A DNA stretch of 64,000 nt from Atriophallophorus winterbourni (GCA_013407085.1 JACCGJ010002849.1:29672-93671); one strand, 5' to 3'; counted from the first letter of the stretch, positions 11,346 through 23,454 are shown. Numbers and translations are program-made. Notes: generated from the letters alone by a model not told the origin.

Positions 11346-12318
11346 TAAGATGACAGGAAGCTATTTTGCTGGATCTAAATGACTACCACCGTTAATGGTC
11401 TTTCAATCTACTAATACTTCTTCTTTGATCCGAAATTTTTTAAACATTTCACACCGTGGTGCACATATATGTGTTTTCGGTGGTATTTGAGGGTCCATTC
11501 AGCAAAAATCCCGATGTACAATCGCTGAATTGATCTCAATCACAATTAGATGAAAATAGTGATTCTAGCAATGTGATCGCCCTTAGAATAATGACTTTTA
11601 CATAATTGTGGGCAAGAGCAACAGCTCTTTCCTGCTGTAAGATGTCAAATTCAACATCAATATCAACGAGAAACACTCCCAGCTTAACACTCGATCGATC
11701 GTTGTGCATTGATATATCAATGCTGATTCTATGTTGAATCAAGGCAGAGTTCAGTTGGACGATCTATTTACCTTGTCCGATTACGAAGTTTATTGGCCAA
11801 ACGCGTCATGTAAACTTGTATTCTAGATCATCCTAAAGAGTTTAATTGATTCGCTTAAGTGCCTCCTCTAGCACACATATTCAAAACTCAGCACAAAATG
11901 GCCTCTCTAAACGATTAGTCATGTGGTAAATTATTGCAACTGCTGTTGTTCCCAAATTGAGAACGAAATATAAAACATACCACACCTCAGCTAATCTTGT
12001 GTTCTTAAAGTCTCAGACACGGTTCTACAGTGAAAGCGTGACGATGAGTTCGCAAAATTAATGATCGACGTTGCGTGTTAAGAACGATGTTACCCAGCAA
12101 AGAGATTTGAAAGGTAGAATTCACCCATGACTAGTGTTTTCGAGCATCAAAATTCTTCGGTATTATATGAATAGCATATCAGTTAACTAATCACACTCAG
12201 CCTATGTACATGAAGTAAACGAATGAAAACTATAGGATCAATAACAGCAATTACTTCATCCTTCTTAACATTTATACATAGTGCTGAATTTTTGGAATTG
12301 GTCAATTCACTCAAACAT
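11346..12318. other. Region downstream of the KIF19-like gene, nothing recognised
   Basis: The stretch is AT-rich. It may include the 3' UTR of the minus-strand kinesin gene or a further terminal exon. No domain or signal was identified. Confidence 0.35.
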
Positions 12319-12718
12319 TTAACACTTACGATGCAATCCAGCTCTATCCACCGGTTTCAAATCTAACGTAGATGATTTTGAACTTGTCTGAATGGTCAAC
12401 TCAGTCTTGTTAACTTCCGCAAAATTTCGATAACATTGCGACATTCCGTAAATTCTTGAACCAGGAGAGGAGTTCAGCGAAGATTGTGACTGACTGTTCT
12501 TACGATTTATTCCGTCAAACCCACTGGATTGGACGTCGTGTTTTACTGGCGTTCGGAATTCGCACATTGAAATATTCGGAGTGGAACTTGAAGTATTTAT
12601 AGAAAATAGTTTTTCGAATCTGCCAGACCTTTTCTTTGTGTATGGAATTGCCGTTGTAGAGGAAACATTTCTATGGCTAGGAATACATGAAGTTGAACCA
12701 GTCGATTCAAGTGGGGCG
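12319..12718 (-). CDS. KIF19: Candidate C-terminal tail exon of the KIF19-like kinesin
   Basis: This open segment of about 132 codons starts after a possible acceptor (ccaag at 12723-12719). It ends LHRKC and TAA at 12321-12319. The protein is rich in Ser, Thr, Asn and Lys (STGSTSCIPSHRNVSS, KNSQSQSSLNSSPGSR), like the disordered tails of kinesin-8 proteins. A strong donor-like cgtaagtg overlaps the last codons, so it could instead splice onward. The 1-nt start phase does not fit directly onto the phase-0 end of the exon at 16653. An intervening exon or a different acceptor is needed, and membership in this gene is inferred from strand and position only. Confidence 0.42.
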
Positions 12719-15420
12719 CTTGGAGGGTAATAGAAATAAAATAATTGAATGTTTCACTTGTGAGATAGTGATTACGAATATTTAAAAAAGCAATATAATG
12801 AATCAGATAATGATATTTTTTAGTAAAAAACTGGAATCACACAAACCTGGAGTAGCTTGCGATTTAATTGACAGTAATCAATAATAGGTTAAATTATATA
12901 TAAATTATTCTAAACTTATAGATGAATGGCCGTTCAACTTCCCCGAAAAAGAATCTCGTGCTAGATAACGCATATTTTGTGTGTGTAGCGTTAAGCTGAA
13001 AATATCAAATTTTCGCTATTTACAAGAGGAGGGTATAAAACGTTAAAATGTCAACGATACAACTTATAACGAATGACTGTTTGCATGGGAATTGAATGGA
13101 ATTCATGCGGAAGTTTGAATATCAGTCTGGAATACCCGGCTATCCATAAACGAGCGTGCAGCTTACTTGGATTACTCAGATGAATGTCGGTACGTTTCCC
13201 GCAGCTCTCACTGACGGAAATGCTCATCACATACATAAACCCAGCCGTTGATTATACACGGCAAAATTGAACACTGTAGTTGTAACAAGACACCACGCTA
13301 CTCAAGAGGATACATGATGATGCGACTAAAATTTGACTGGATTTTATAACCTACCTTCTAATCTGCAATTGTCGCTACTTGGAGTGAGCACATTTGAGCA
13401 CGGGCGCATTTTAAAGAACGTTATTTTCAACATAGAGTTTGATGCATACAGCTTCCAACCAACACAAGCACCTATTAAAATTGGTTTCAGTCTCCCGGCA
13501 CGCGTCGTTGGAACTTTTATTTAGATCTTGTGTTTTTCTCTTAAAAAGTTCTCTATAAATGGTGTTGTTACCGAGTGAAATTATTCTCTCATAAATTGAG
13601 AGAATGTATGTTGATGGATATAGTTTTATCTCTAGTTTTTTGCTGAAAACAATTAGTGCTCAGTTTGCACACGCACATTTGAACGCAATTTACCCAAACT
13701 TAAATGTTTTAAAAAGCTATGCCCACACCATTTCATAAGAGGAATATTTTTACTCCCCCTCCGAACCACCACGATCGTAAGTTGAAATTGCAATTTATGA
13801 GTATTTTTGTAAGTATTTTTGGCCTCCATCGGCTTATGTCTGGCAGAGATGTACACCATAAGCACATGAGATTTTCATGCTTCACTGTTATTCTAGAGAC
13901 TAAACAGTCCGATTCGGGATGAACGAAGTGAGCGGTCAATAGCAAGTTCTTCCCAGCTCGTAGGGTGAAGATAAACGATTTTTTAGTTGGAAAAAATGTC
14001 ATGTATATTCTCGGTATGATGGAAAACATATTCGTTACGATAAATGTCGTGTGAAGTTGCTCAAGTTATATGAACGGGAAGTGAGGTGGAATTACTAAGA
14101 ATAAATATATCCCGTTTATTCCTGAAAATCCTTTTATAAGATGATTGTACCACGTCTGATGGTAATGAGATTCATAAGAAACAAACGCGCGTCGAATAGA
14201 AGTACCGACGACAGTTTCGATGACAATGTGGAATATCCTATGCAAATGTGAGAGTGCGTGTAGTATGGCTTTAGGCAAAGTAGATGCCTCAGAAGATGAA
14301 CCTATGAGTTCAGTATTTTACAGGTAATGATTCAATCCAATCGAATCTGTTTGCAAGCCAGTCTACCCAAATTAAGATACACCAGTCGAACCTCATAAAA
14401 GAGGTCGCGACGAAAGTTCTTCATTTTATTGTGATAAATCATCTCGAGCATTTTGATGTCCCTTTATTCCATAGTGCTCAAGTTTGCACTGGGTTAATAT
14501 ACGTATTTACGGTTGTAGTATGAAAGTGCGTGGGGTGTGAGTAACACCTTACTTTGTTCATATATTCTTTAATTAATTTCAAATTGTTTTAAAAATGTGC
14601 TCTCCCTTCGGTCGGAGCAGTTGTCACACATGAAATTTATGAGCGGATGCGATTTGTTGGTTTACTGAAAATCGAATAAATACTCAAAATATTGTTTGTC
14701 CCCAGGTATTATAAATTATGTAAAACGCAGAATTTATTATCGTTTTTTAACCCGGACGCTCATTCGCAGAACTACACTGTTTCGTGAATTGAAATTTTTC
14801 GCGATACAGTCTGATGTAGAATATACAGCTTATCAGCATTACTAACCTATCCAAAACTGTCCACGCTGTTATTATAATTAATAATGTTGATTGACACGGT
14901 CAGTTTAGTGTCTTCCATCAAGGACAACATGTTCAGTTGTTATTTTTTAATTGTTTTCCAGCATAAAAAAATATTTCATCATTTTCGTAATTGTATCGTA
15001 ATTGAAGTCTTAAAATTCTCACTTCTTACCTCGCGTCATCTTCAGAACTTCGGCAGCTTGCATCGTTCGATTTTCTCACATTTGGCTGAAATTCAAACCG
15101 GTCTATCAATCACTTCTATGTAAATTTAATATAGAAACATCGAGGGTAATTTCTTGTTACACGAGATAATATTTCAAATATGATATTATATGATATGATA
15201 CTAAACAGAACAGCGATTCTAAGAAAATATGACGGAAAATAGTTGTGCAATTTTTATACTTTAACCAATTGAAGCATTCTAATCAAATTCTTCAATCCCG
15301 TTCATTTTCGAAAACAAATGTTTACTTTATCACCCAAGTTAATGATGGGGTATATTACTTCAAAATATTTTTTTTAACTTTAAAAGGGTTAATTACAATC
15401 CGTTTTTCCCATTTGGGTCA
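12719..15420. other. Probable KIF19-like intron, little recognised
   Basis: A short minus-strand segment at 13210-13167 has good acceptor and donor sequences and reads ESCGKRTDIHLSNP, but its phases do not fit its neighbours. Near 13905-13965 there is a small piece resembling the RTE 3' end at 63.2-63.5 kb (cagtccgattcggg, agcaagttcttcc). The rest shows no supported feature. Confidence 0.35.
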
Positions 15421-15437
15421 AGAATGCAGTACCGGTG

Positions 15438-15500
15438 CAAAGGAATTTGTGTGCAATCGGTTAGAATTCACGATCGGTCCGAAACATATTCCAATCGATT
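15438..15500. repeat. P2 repeat, internally rearranged copy
   Basis: Bases 15439-15465 match P2 in the sense direction (gaatttgtgtgcaatcggtt). Bases 15465-15498 match the preceding P2 block in reverse complement (cgatcggtccgaaacatatt). The join is immediate, so the copy is an inverted junction. Confidence 0.6.
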
Positions 15501-16049
15501 CCAGTATCGGTGAATTTACACCAGCCGGAATTTTTTTTATCGAACACAAATTACAGTTTACTGTCATAGGTGTGTTTGTGATGTCAGAGAAACCTCGTCC
15601 CAGTCAGGCGAGCAGGCCCTATCAACGGCGTGAGTGACACTCATTTGTAGCGGAAAGCTTCACCACGCCTTGCATTTTAAACTGGCATCTACGCTGACCG
15701 ACATCAAGTCAACAGTTTTTCCACTACATCTGTAATTACATTATACAGGCAATCAACATTCACATTTCTGCGGTCATGTGCGATTTTTAAAAGAACGGCG
15801 CTTCATTACACACGTCTGGAGTTAACCAGAAAATAATACACCCTGTTCTGATTCCCGGATTTTTAATCGATTTGGAATAATTACGAATTCATTGAAAATG
15901 TTTTACGCAGATCTTTCAATGTGCTAAATGAAATGTAAAGTTAATCATATTTCTTTGTTTTAATTTGAATCTCATCCACTTCGCGTTCGTGGAATTAATC
16001 AAAAATTCACTCCACGGATTGAGTAAAAATAGTAAACACACCGAGAGCG

Positions 16050-16212
16050 CATTCATAATGAAAAGAAATGTTTGGTTCATTAGCCTAATGAGGCTTTCTA
16101 TAAGCTGCTCAAGGTCAAGAGGTGGCGGGTGGAATGGTACTTCGATATGTTCTCTACCCTGGCTATCACCCTTAGTTTGGAGAAGCATCTGTGTCAGAAG
16201 CGAAACGTTGCA
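16050..16212. repeat. P2 repeat, opposed fragments
   Basis: A sense fragment (attcataatgaaaagaaat) near 16054-16072 is followed by an antisense copy at about 16118-16212 (gaggtggcgggtgga, gctatcacccttagtttgga, tctgtgtcagaagcgaaacg). The minus-strand open frame at 15916-16221 lies in this repeat and is not a gene. Confidence 0.55.
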
Positions 16213-16652
16213 CAAATACACGATTCAGAACCGTTTCTAGAAATCAGATAAGTACTAACGAATTTGATGCTATTTATTGAGAAGAATTAAACGAGTCAAT
16301 TATATAGAGTGGTGATCAGATTGATGAAGTGTGAGTGCTGCAGATATTTGCCGAGTGCGGATCACCAATCAATTAATCAAACGTTGCTGTACGTGGTTTG
16401 GGCGATATTTTTCTCTTGTATCGGATGCGTGCTACTAGAGAAAGTTGGAGAAAACGAACTCGATAAATGCATGCGGTATATAATCATAGCGATAAAGGAA
16501 TAATTTTAAAGAATAAAAATATAGGATGGTATATCCAGACAAACCTAAATAGCATTTTCGAATTGTGATGAATTTTTAAACAAATGCGGCATACCAATGT
16601 GGTGAACTGTTTAAAATTGTTGCTTGGTATGGAAATCAAGATGGTTGCTCAC

Positions 16653-16925
16653 CATTTGAGAGTATAACTCCATCAGTCTTCGTAATTCTTCCGGAGTTTC
16701 CACTTGGTTAATAGACAGTAGATTAGCTTGGAAACGTATTATCTCTTCGCATAAGGCTCGATCTGAATTCAAACACTCGCCGCTATGTTGGAGATGACTC
16801 AACGTGAAACCTTCCCCGGATGTTTGGAACTGCATATCTATGTACTCCAACTCCATGGCATGTAGTCGACACAACAGTTCCAAGATTTCTCGATTTTCTG
16901 GTGATGTCGCATTCTGATGTATTGC
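16653..16925 (-). CDS. KIF19: KIF19-like stalk exon (conserved coiled-coil block)
   Basis: This exon has 91 codons and is phase 0 at both ends. The acceptor is ttcccag before GCA, and the donor is atg|gtgagc; the open frame continues past that donor to 16611 but reading through looks unnatural. It starts AIHQNATSPENREILELLCR, continues to LHAMELEYIDMQ, then DRALCEEIIRFQANLL and ELRRLMELYSQM. From memory, human KIF19 has REVLSLLCRVHELEVENTEM, then HRSLCDEIIQGQRQ and RLEELYEVYL in the same order, so the block is KIF19-specific rather than general kinesin. It is helical and probably forms part of the dimeric stalk. Confidence 0.88.
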
Positions 16926-17496
16926 CTGGGAATCGAACGAAACCACTTCAACATGTCGACATATTTTGTTGAATATTATGTTGGATGAATGGGTTTATGA
17001 TGGGAATGCACACAGCTGAATATAAAAATGATTTAGAAATAGGTTTCAAGTAAGAGCACGATTTTTAAACTAAGAATACCTTTTTATTTTGTTCGTAGGC
17101 TAACACAAAAATGACAATAGGTAAACCAAATTATACTCCAATGAATTTGGGCTTCGTAATGACTAGGTTGTTACAAGTAATCAGTAATGAATGCATACAA
17201 TTAAAGAGATGATTTCTAGATTTCCCCATTACAAATGACCACGGATGAAGCAAATTGCTGATGAACTATTATGCATAAACCTAACTTTTGTTTAAACATA
17301 TTGTGCTCCATTGTAAACTTCGGTTTTGACCTAATGCAAACCATTAACAAATGATAAATGGAGTTAGCTACAGCAAATGAAGAATGAGAAATAATAGAGA
17401 AATATAGTAATTCTAATAAAGTATTCTGCACAAATCAAACTGGAACAGTGTTTTATGCAATCCATTCAAAACAATTTTAAATTTTTATAGACTGAC
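16926..17496 (-). other. KIF19-like intron
   Basis: The intron runs from donor gtcagt (after 17497) to acceptor ttcccag (before 16925), phase 0. It is AT-rich with no inserted element recognised. Confidence 0.6.
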
Positions 17497-17601
17497 CTCT
17501 GTTAAAATTTGCACTTGATCCTTCGCAGCATCGTGCTCTTGTTCTATTCTTTCAAGCAATTTTTCTAATTTGACTCTTTCCTGCTTTCTCGTCGAAATAT
17601 C
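17497..17601 (-). CDS. KIF19: KIF19-like coiled-coil exon
   Basis: This exon has 35 codons from DISTRKQERVKLEKLLERIE to AKDQVQILTE, with donor gag|gtcagt. It is strongly helical with a Leu heptad pattern and joins in phase 0 to the next exon, which begins AIHQNATSPENRE. The order matches human KIF19, where a QRCRELRARGRRLEETLP helix precedes the REVLSLLCR block. The acceptor used here is cgcaacag. The frame also stays open upstream to about 17755, so the true 5' end may be further right (an alternative catcag acceptor lies at about 17623). None of these phases fits the exon ending at 20211. Confidence 0.72.
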
Positions 17602-17949
17602 CTGTTGCGATAGGTATGGTCCAAGGCGTTGGGCTGATGGATTATTTGGATTTTCGAATGAAATAGCATGAACACAAATTGTATTAACAATTTCACCAAT
17701 TAGGCATAATGCACTGGAATTGATTTGAATATCAGCACAAACGAAATCATAATGAACGATTGTTTACCACTGCTATCCCATGGAAAATGCCATCGGTCAA
17801 ATATTTTACATCAATTCGTACAACCTGAAACTACGATTACAAAGATATAATTGATACCAATCGGTTTGTTCGCACTATACGATTTAAATTTTTTAACTTA
17901 TCGATCGTAATCTTACTGTTTAATAACCTGCCTACCGATGTTCATTACA

Positions 17950-18440
17950 TTCTACCTGCAGCATAAAGAGCCGAATTGAGTTCACGTTTTACCTAGCACG
18001 TCAGTGATTGGAATATTGCATCTTTATTGCTTTCGAAGATCATATGATATACTGTGCCGTTAGACTCTTTAAACAGGCTTCTAACGTATAAATCTAGAAT
18101 CTTGAAAGTCGACGATTCTAAACGGTGTGTTTAAATGGATAAAACAGTACATATATTATCACAAGATCGGAAAAAGCTGCGCACATGGGAAAATGAATCA
18201 AACCACCAAATTCCCTGAAATCTGCACTGCATATAATTTTCGCCAAGAATCAAGATTTTATGGTGAAAAAAGTACTCGCTCCTTACTCTCTTTTGTATAA
18301 AATTGGTCAATCCTAGCGTGGTCATTCGCTCTTGGTATGGGATGTGCTGCATCCCATCAAGTAGATTCCATGCCCGGTGGTAAATTTTATTCAGCAATCC
18401 AATGTATTTTCGCAACGACGGGGCCCAAGATGGAATCATG
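17950..18440 (-). mobile_element. CR1-like LINE 3' fragment in a KIF19-like intron
   Basis: The translated region from 18439 leftward begins MIPSWAPSLRKYIGLLNKIY, then GMQHIPYQERMTTLGLTNF. It matches the thumb region of the element at 9.2-10.3 kb almost block for block (IPVWAPWLRKD, DGMQHIPCQERM). It is 5'-truncated and its left boundary is approximate. Confidence 0.7.
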
Positions 18441-20210
18441 TATTCTATCTACCAAGGATCATTTGGTTCAACAACACAGATGCAAAAATCACGTAGTGTT
18501 ATTTCTCGAACCAGCGATTTAGTTTCAGCTGATAAAATTTAGTTGCATTGAACGAATTGTAATCCCTTGCAAATAATTGCTCGACATCGAGCATTTACCT
18601 TATTTTAAAGAAGCACAGAGTGTGCTTTTGGCGTGAATTCTTTTGCCTAATATACTAAACCGGGGCTACGTCATACCCCACTCAATATATACACATACAA
18701 TGAAAAAATTATAACTTGATTGTACTATTAGTGGCTTTGTTAATTGGTGCAACCTTCCGAAAGGTCCTCGGACCATTTTGTAATAAAGAACCTCAAAATA
18801 AATTAAATTTCGATTACTCATGCGATAGTAATTTTTACGATATGATAGGGAACCGTAGTTCATAACTTCAGTATCAGTGTAGGAATAAAATTAATGCGTA
18901 TTCCAGTCTGCTATCCCGATTTGGATCAACCTAATAAGTTTCGTCCAGCTATATTTCAAGTTGGAAAATCTCGTTGTTTTCATTTGATATCAAAGTTTTC
19001 AGTGTTCCGAATACACATGAGGGTGTTAGAGTTATCGGGAACTGGTGAAAAGGACAAGCAACCTCATGGGGAATGTTTGGCTTTTCGTTTGAAAAATTAC
19101 TACTATATATTTGCTGACAATTTATAAACACGACATGCTATTTTCTGACTCACTGGATAATATTTCTTCTGATGAAAGTCGCATTATATTTCCAGAGGAA
19201 GCCGAGGTGACGAAGGAACTGGCAATGTTTGAATACAAATTAAGTAGATAATAATCCTGAATTAAATTTAATTAACAAGCTGTAGAAGACGCAATTCGAT
19301 TGTATGCATATTCATCAAAAGACTAATTTTATTTTGCACGGAATTTCGCTATGAAGAGTATAAACTGAATTTTCAACAAGCGTGTTACACTCAGTTTCCA
19401 AATTGCTATTTTTACTCAACTGTTTTTCAATTAAGCATTATCAGCATTCCAATAAACTGTGGACTGCAATATAGTGCCCTTTAGATTACTACTCAATGCG
19501 GAATCTTTAACCCGATACACTTTACAACAATGTTTGAATAAATACGACAATCATAGAACCTCTACAACTCCGTTCTAAAGAAACCAAACTTATCTGACAC
19601 CTCGGGCTGATAGCGAATGAACGAAACCACAAAATATTTCGCTTTCGTTTGGAAGAGCCTGTTCAGTAGAGTCTTTGCTGCTGACATTGCTCACGCTTGG
19701 CAACCCTAAAACGAATTTAATCAGCTAAATATATCATTTTATGTGGACTTGTGTAAGCGTTGTTCCAAATCCACTCAATTCACAAACAATATTTGGATTT
19801 GATCATTTAGACTATACCCAATGCGGTAGCACGGAAATCTTGTTAAGATCTGTCTTTATGGAAGCGTATGATATTGGCAGCATATGAATATAACAACTCG
19901 AACAAGAACAGAAATACAGAAATGTTTAGAGAAATACTTCCAAAAGTATAGTTTCGAGTTCAGGTAAACAATTGAGCATATAACAAGACAGCTTCAGTGG
20001 GAAAATAAAATTTCCTTCGAAATGGAAGTGAGAAATGAAAATTTGATTGGAAGGAGATTAACCAATCTAGGCAAAATCAACTCTACTCACTGAAACAATA
20101 CTTGCATTGATAGCAGTGTACTAGTACGCCTTCTACGACACGGAATATTGTTTCCGAGACAGAGTAATATTTCTCAAAATCGATCTATTATGGATGCAAT
20201 GTTGACTCAC
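18441..20210 (-). other. KIF19-like intron with an expected but unlocated exon
   Basis: Phase 2 at 20211 requires a one-base-start exon before the coiled-coil exon at 17.6 kb, and the human protein has about 60-70 residues here. None was convincingly found on the minus strand. A 38-codon plus-strand open frame at 19135-19251 is discussed under findings. Confidence 0.4.
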
Positions 20211-20288
20211 TTCTTGTCCAGTGGAAGTTGTTCGCATTCCGTACTATCGAGTTGTAATGAATTCGTTTTCACTTCGATGAGTTTTTGA
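20211..20288 (-). CDS. KIF19: KIF19-like neck/stalk exon
   Basis: This 78-nt exon has acceptor cttgtag and donor gaa|gtgagt. It starts with one base completing Arg and ends phase 2. The peptide is RQKLIEVKTNSLQLDSTECE followed by QLPLDK. It continues the helix of the previous exon and matches human KIF19 RRRLLELENRAMEVQIDTSR in position and heptad spacing. Both splice sites are strong and the phase matches the exon at 21592-21517. Confidence 0.78.
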
Positions 20289-20439
20289 CTACAAGAAAAA
20301 TCATTTCAAGATTGGGAATAACGGTAAATTGTGACGTGCAAAATTAAGAATTGGAATATATATTTGGAGCATATTTTCCACCTATATTTACAGTATTTCG
20401 TTTTTCGATAGTACTTATGGATTTTAATGATCACATCCG

Positions 20440-20575
20440 CAGCACTTGCATACCCCAACCTGTTTCTGGCTGCTTGCGGTCATCATTCGGAAACAGTAAG
20501 ATCAGTTTCAATGAGTCTTGAACCAATGGTAAAGTGGTAAACAAAGGTATACTTGTAAGCCAGTGTTAAATAAGG
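20440..20575 (+). repeat. P1 dispersed repeat copy
   Basis: The copy reads aacctgtttctggctgct, then ggtcatcattcggaaacag, caatggtaaagtggtaaaca and aggtata. It is diverged and lies in a KIF19-like intron. Confidence 0.6.
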
Positions 20576-21299
20576 TTCGTACAGCGAACCACGATGTTCA
20601 AATTCAGAATCACAAATTGATTCTCGATCAAGCACTTGAAGCGCTTATAAACGACCAATATATTTTGGTGCTTATATCCCGTTAATCGAGCTTAGTTTTA
20701 CAAATTTGATATTATAGTATCCGGCAACCTTTATGAAAAAATTGAGTTGAACTTTAAAAATGTCCCGAAGACAGCAATCGCTCATTAGATCAAAGCAGAA
20801 AATAATCCTTGGTTCGACTCTTAAAGTTGTGAAATGACAGGCAGTATTACAAATTTTCTTATTGTAGAATTTATAGTTGAATGTTATTAACCTGAGAAAT
20901 AAAAAGCCAGTCTGTTGCTAATGAGTATACAAGATTATTACTCTAATTTATGCGTTATTTTTCAGTTTCAGAATAGGTAACATGTGAAACATTTAGGGAT
21001 ACCGGAACAACCACAGCGCTCAAATTTACGTTTCACCTGTCGTAAAATTTCAAGTCACAATGTGAAACTAAAAATGCGGGTTTCAATTTCCGCGAGCTGC
21101 TACATTTTCAAAATAAAGCAGATTGGCGATTAACTTTCTCTCGTTCAGAATCCATTCTATAAAATACTCATTTTTACGTCCACATTCAAGCAAGTTACCA
21201 TTAATTCAACAGGATAGTTGATTACCGAAGACCGGCATTAAAGCTATCTAAAGTCTCCAATGTTTTAGGCGTTGCCTCTATAATAAATTGAGATTAGAT

Positions 21300-21380
21300 A
21301 ATAAATATATATTAAATATTAAATATTAAATGTTATATATTAAATCAATATTATATTATTTATTATAATAAATTCATTAT
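21300..21380. repeat. AT-rich simple repeat
   Basis: The sequence is an irregular alternation of atatta and aaatatt units (ttaaatattaaatattaaat) in an intron. Confidence 0.6.
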
Positions 21381-21516
21381 TAATTTCTGTGTTACAATAC
21401 CTCGCATACAACATTTCTTATATTTTCAAAACACATATTAGTATGAGGTAGAATTGAAACCGGTTAAACTTCGTTTCTAGCGACAATTTATCAGGCGTAA
21501 AAATGTCGTGAATTAC

Positions 21517-21592
21517 CGGAGATTCAATTGGTGCTTTTGAGCAGCAGTCAATTGTTTCTTGAGTTTGTCGAAAGTTTCTGCTTGATTTTCCA
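21517..21592 (-). CDS. KIF19: KIF19-like neck coiled-coil exon
   Basis: This 76-nt exon has acceptor caatttcag and donor ccg|gtaatt. It takes one base from the previous exon to make Val, then reads ENQAETFDKLKKQLTAAQKH and QLNL, ending in phase 2. Human KIF19 has GQLREQLASAFQEQMDVRRR at this position. The small size and exact phase fit on both sides support it despite moderate identity. Confidence 0.78.
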
Positions 21593-22189
21593 CTGAAATT
21601 GAGGTGATCATTCGAGACAAACATTAGCTTATCATAATTAATCAAATCACAAAATGATCTTAACAATTTATGTGATTATATATAGTTAAATCAATTAAAA
21701 TATACACAACAAATCAAACTTTTCTTGTTTATCTTGTGTTTCCTTCAAATTTAAACTCTGCGTTTGCATAAACCGTGCATTGCACGAAAATCAAAGTTTT
21801 TAACGTGTCAATTAAGAGGATCAAAATGAGTGTATTTCAACTGATCATGTACACTACTTTTAAATCAAACGCTAATCACCCATTCATGTATTATCTTTTA
21901 AAATTGAGAAAACGAAATCATTTCCAGTTAGTCTTAAACACAATAGTTGTACATATTCTTCGCAATAATAAATGTGAATGATATTTATCAGATAGTCTAA
22001 CTATACTATGATGATAGACGTTGTTCAAAGCATGTCAAAAGTACAGATATGGAGCAAACCATTATGTGTATAAATAAAAAATAGGTATCATTCCAACACG
22101 AAACATTTCAAACTTTTTAAAAATACAGGTTTGATTGGATCAATGAATAGTCGAGTGATGAATTAGAGATGTTGCATGCATCACACACA

Positions 22190-22580
22190 TATATACCACA
22201 CGACCGTTGTCGTGCTGTTGGCACTCATCAGGTAGAGACAGTACGATCGGGGTCCTCATGTACTTGAAGCAGTGGAAGAATGGATAAACAAATATTTCTT
22301 ATAAGTCACTGTCCGCGAAGGTTAGCACAACCAACCTTGGCAATCACATGTACCTATTCTTCCAATATTTCACGCGTATGCGTACCGTCCCTACCCGATG
22401 AGTGCAGACCGTACGAAATGGGTTGCCGGTGTGTATATGTGATCGAAATACAAGCAAATGAGCATTTGTTTCATGATCATGGGTCTCATCTCATCTACTT
22501 GTGTATGGGCATATGTGATTGTACATATTGGTCATACCAACCTTACCCAACAGTGGCTTACAGTAGTATAGATTTGTATA
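22190..22580. repeat. P1 repeat, inverted pair
   Basis: The left copy (acacgaccgttgtcgtgctg, actcatcaggtagagacag) near 22198-22245 is answered by an inverted copy (gtccctacccgatgagtgca, gttgccggtgtgtatatgtg) near 22387-22442. A longer family tail follows (gcaaatgagcatttg, catgatcatgggt, tggtcatacc). The open frame at 22280-22624 lies inside this repeat and is not a gene. Confidence 0.65.
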
Positions 22581-23302
22581 GTATAATAGTAGAGATGTCG
22601 ATTTTATTTTACGAGTACAACTAAATATATGAATTGGCTTAACTCAACATAGATTTTTAATTGTGGGTTATACCAGAAAGGCGTTTAACAGCAGTAAAAC
22701 GGAGTCGTAATCTCATCCACATGAAGGGGCTGATCAAGTGATCACCTAAAATATGTTCGATTCGTGCAAGTTTGCATCAATTTGCTTGAAAGCGCCTGTC
22801 ATCGCCGAAACTATGACGGTGTTTAAAAAAGAGGTTCTGCTCATGGATTTTCAACCAATGTTTAAACATCTAGGTTGATTGACCGTTAGCTTAGACTATA
22901 AACCAACAAAATTAGTTCAGATATACCCATACGCAGTCACAATAAGGTCATTCAAACACCACATTTCCGATTAAACTGTTGCAGGTACTTTTAGCAGTCC
23001 GAATATGCTTTCTGTGGAACTGTTCACGGCCAGAAATGGTGTCCTTATCAGATGAAATGATATTCAAAGAAACGTTACGATCTTTCGTGTTGAATAATAC
23101 TGCGTTGACTGCGTTCGTTTTACGCATCCATTTGGAAAAACAATTTTAGTGATACATACTTTCTTACACTCCACGCGAAACTTGGAATTGATTTTATCCT
23201 CCACGGAGCCAAACATGAAAGTACGATGTGTGTCCTATGGTATTGCACAGCTATTTGCTTTTTTCACTATTAATCTTTCAAATTAAAAGTGCAACAACTT
23301 AC

Positions 23303-23414
23303 CTGCCATCGCATTGGAATCATGGTTTAGCCGTTTAATTTCATCGATTGAATCGTTGATTACTTGTACAGAGTCCAGTAGTTCACGATTCACTTTCGTG
23401 ACATTTTCACGGAT
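23303..23414 (-). CDS. KIF19: KIF19-like neck-linker/neck exon
   Basis: This 112-nt exon has acceptor tgtaacag and donor cag|gtaagt, with phase 0 in and phase 1 out. The peptide is IRENVTKVNRELLDSVQVIN, then DSIDEIKRLNHDSNAMA. It aligns without gaps to human KIF19 just after the motor (VKQNLLNVSYHIAQYTSIIA, then DLRGEIQRLKRKID). It is the kinesin-8 neck, a helix that dimerises the heads. Confidence 0.85.
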
Positions 23415-23454
23415 CTGTTACAAATTATTATTTAAAAGAATCAAATCTCACCAA

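Noticed and set aside
15916..16221. A 101-codon minus-strand frame considered as a kinesin tail exon
   Set aside because: Its sequence is a copy of repeat P2, matching 10914-11100 at the DNA level.
17755..17835. A minus-strand segment with ttttcag-like acceptor and gtaaac donor (VVRIDVKYLTDGIFHGIAV)
   Set aside because: Its phase does not repair the break with the exon at 20211. It does not match the KIF19 stalk.
18614..18661. A possible small exon with donor aag|gtaaat (QKNSRQKHTLCFFKI)
   Set aside because: The start phase fits, but the acceptor has no pyrimidine tract and the end phase does not fit the next exon. Similarity to KIF19 is negligible.
22280..22624. A 114-codon plus-strand frame
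   Set aside because: It lies wholly within the inverted P1 pair and its tail, so it is a repeat-derived frame.
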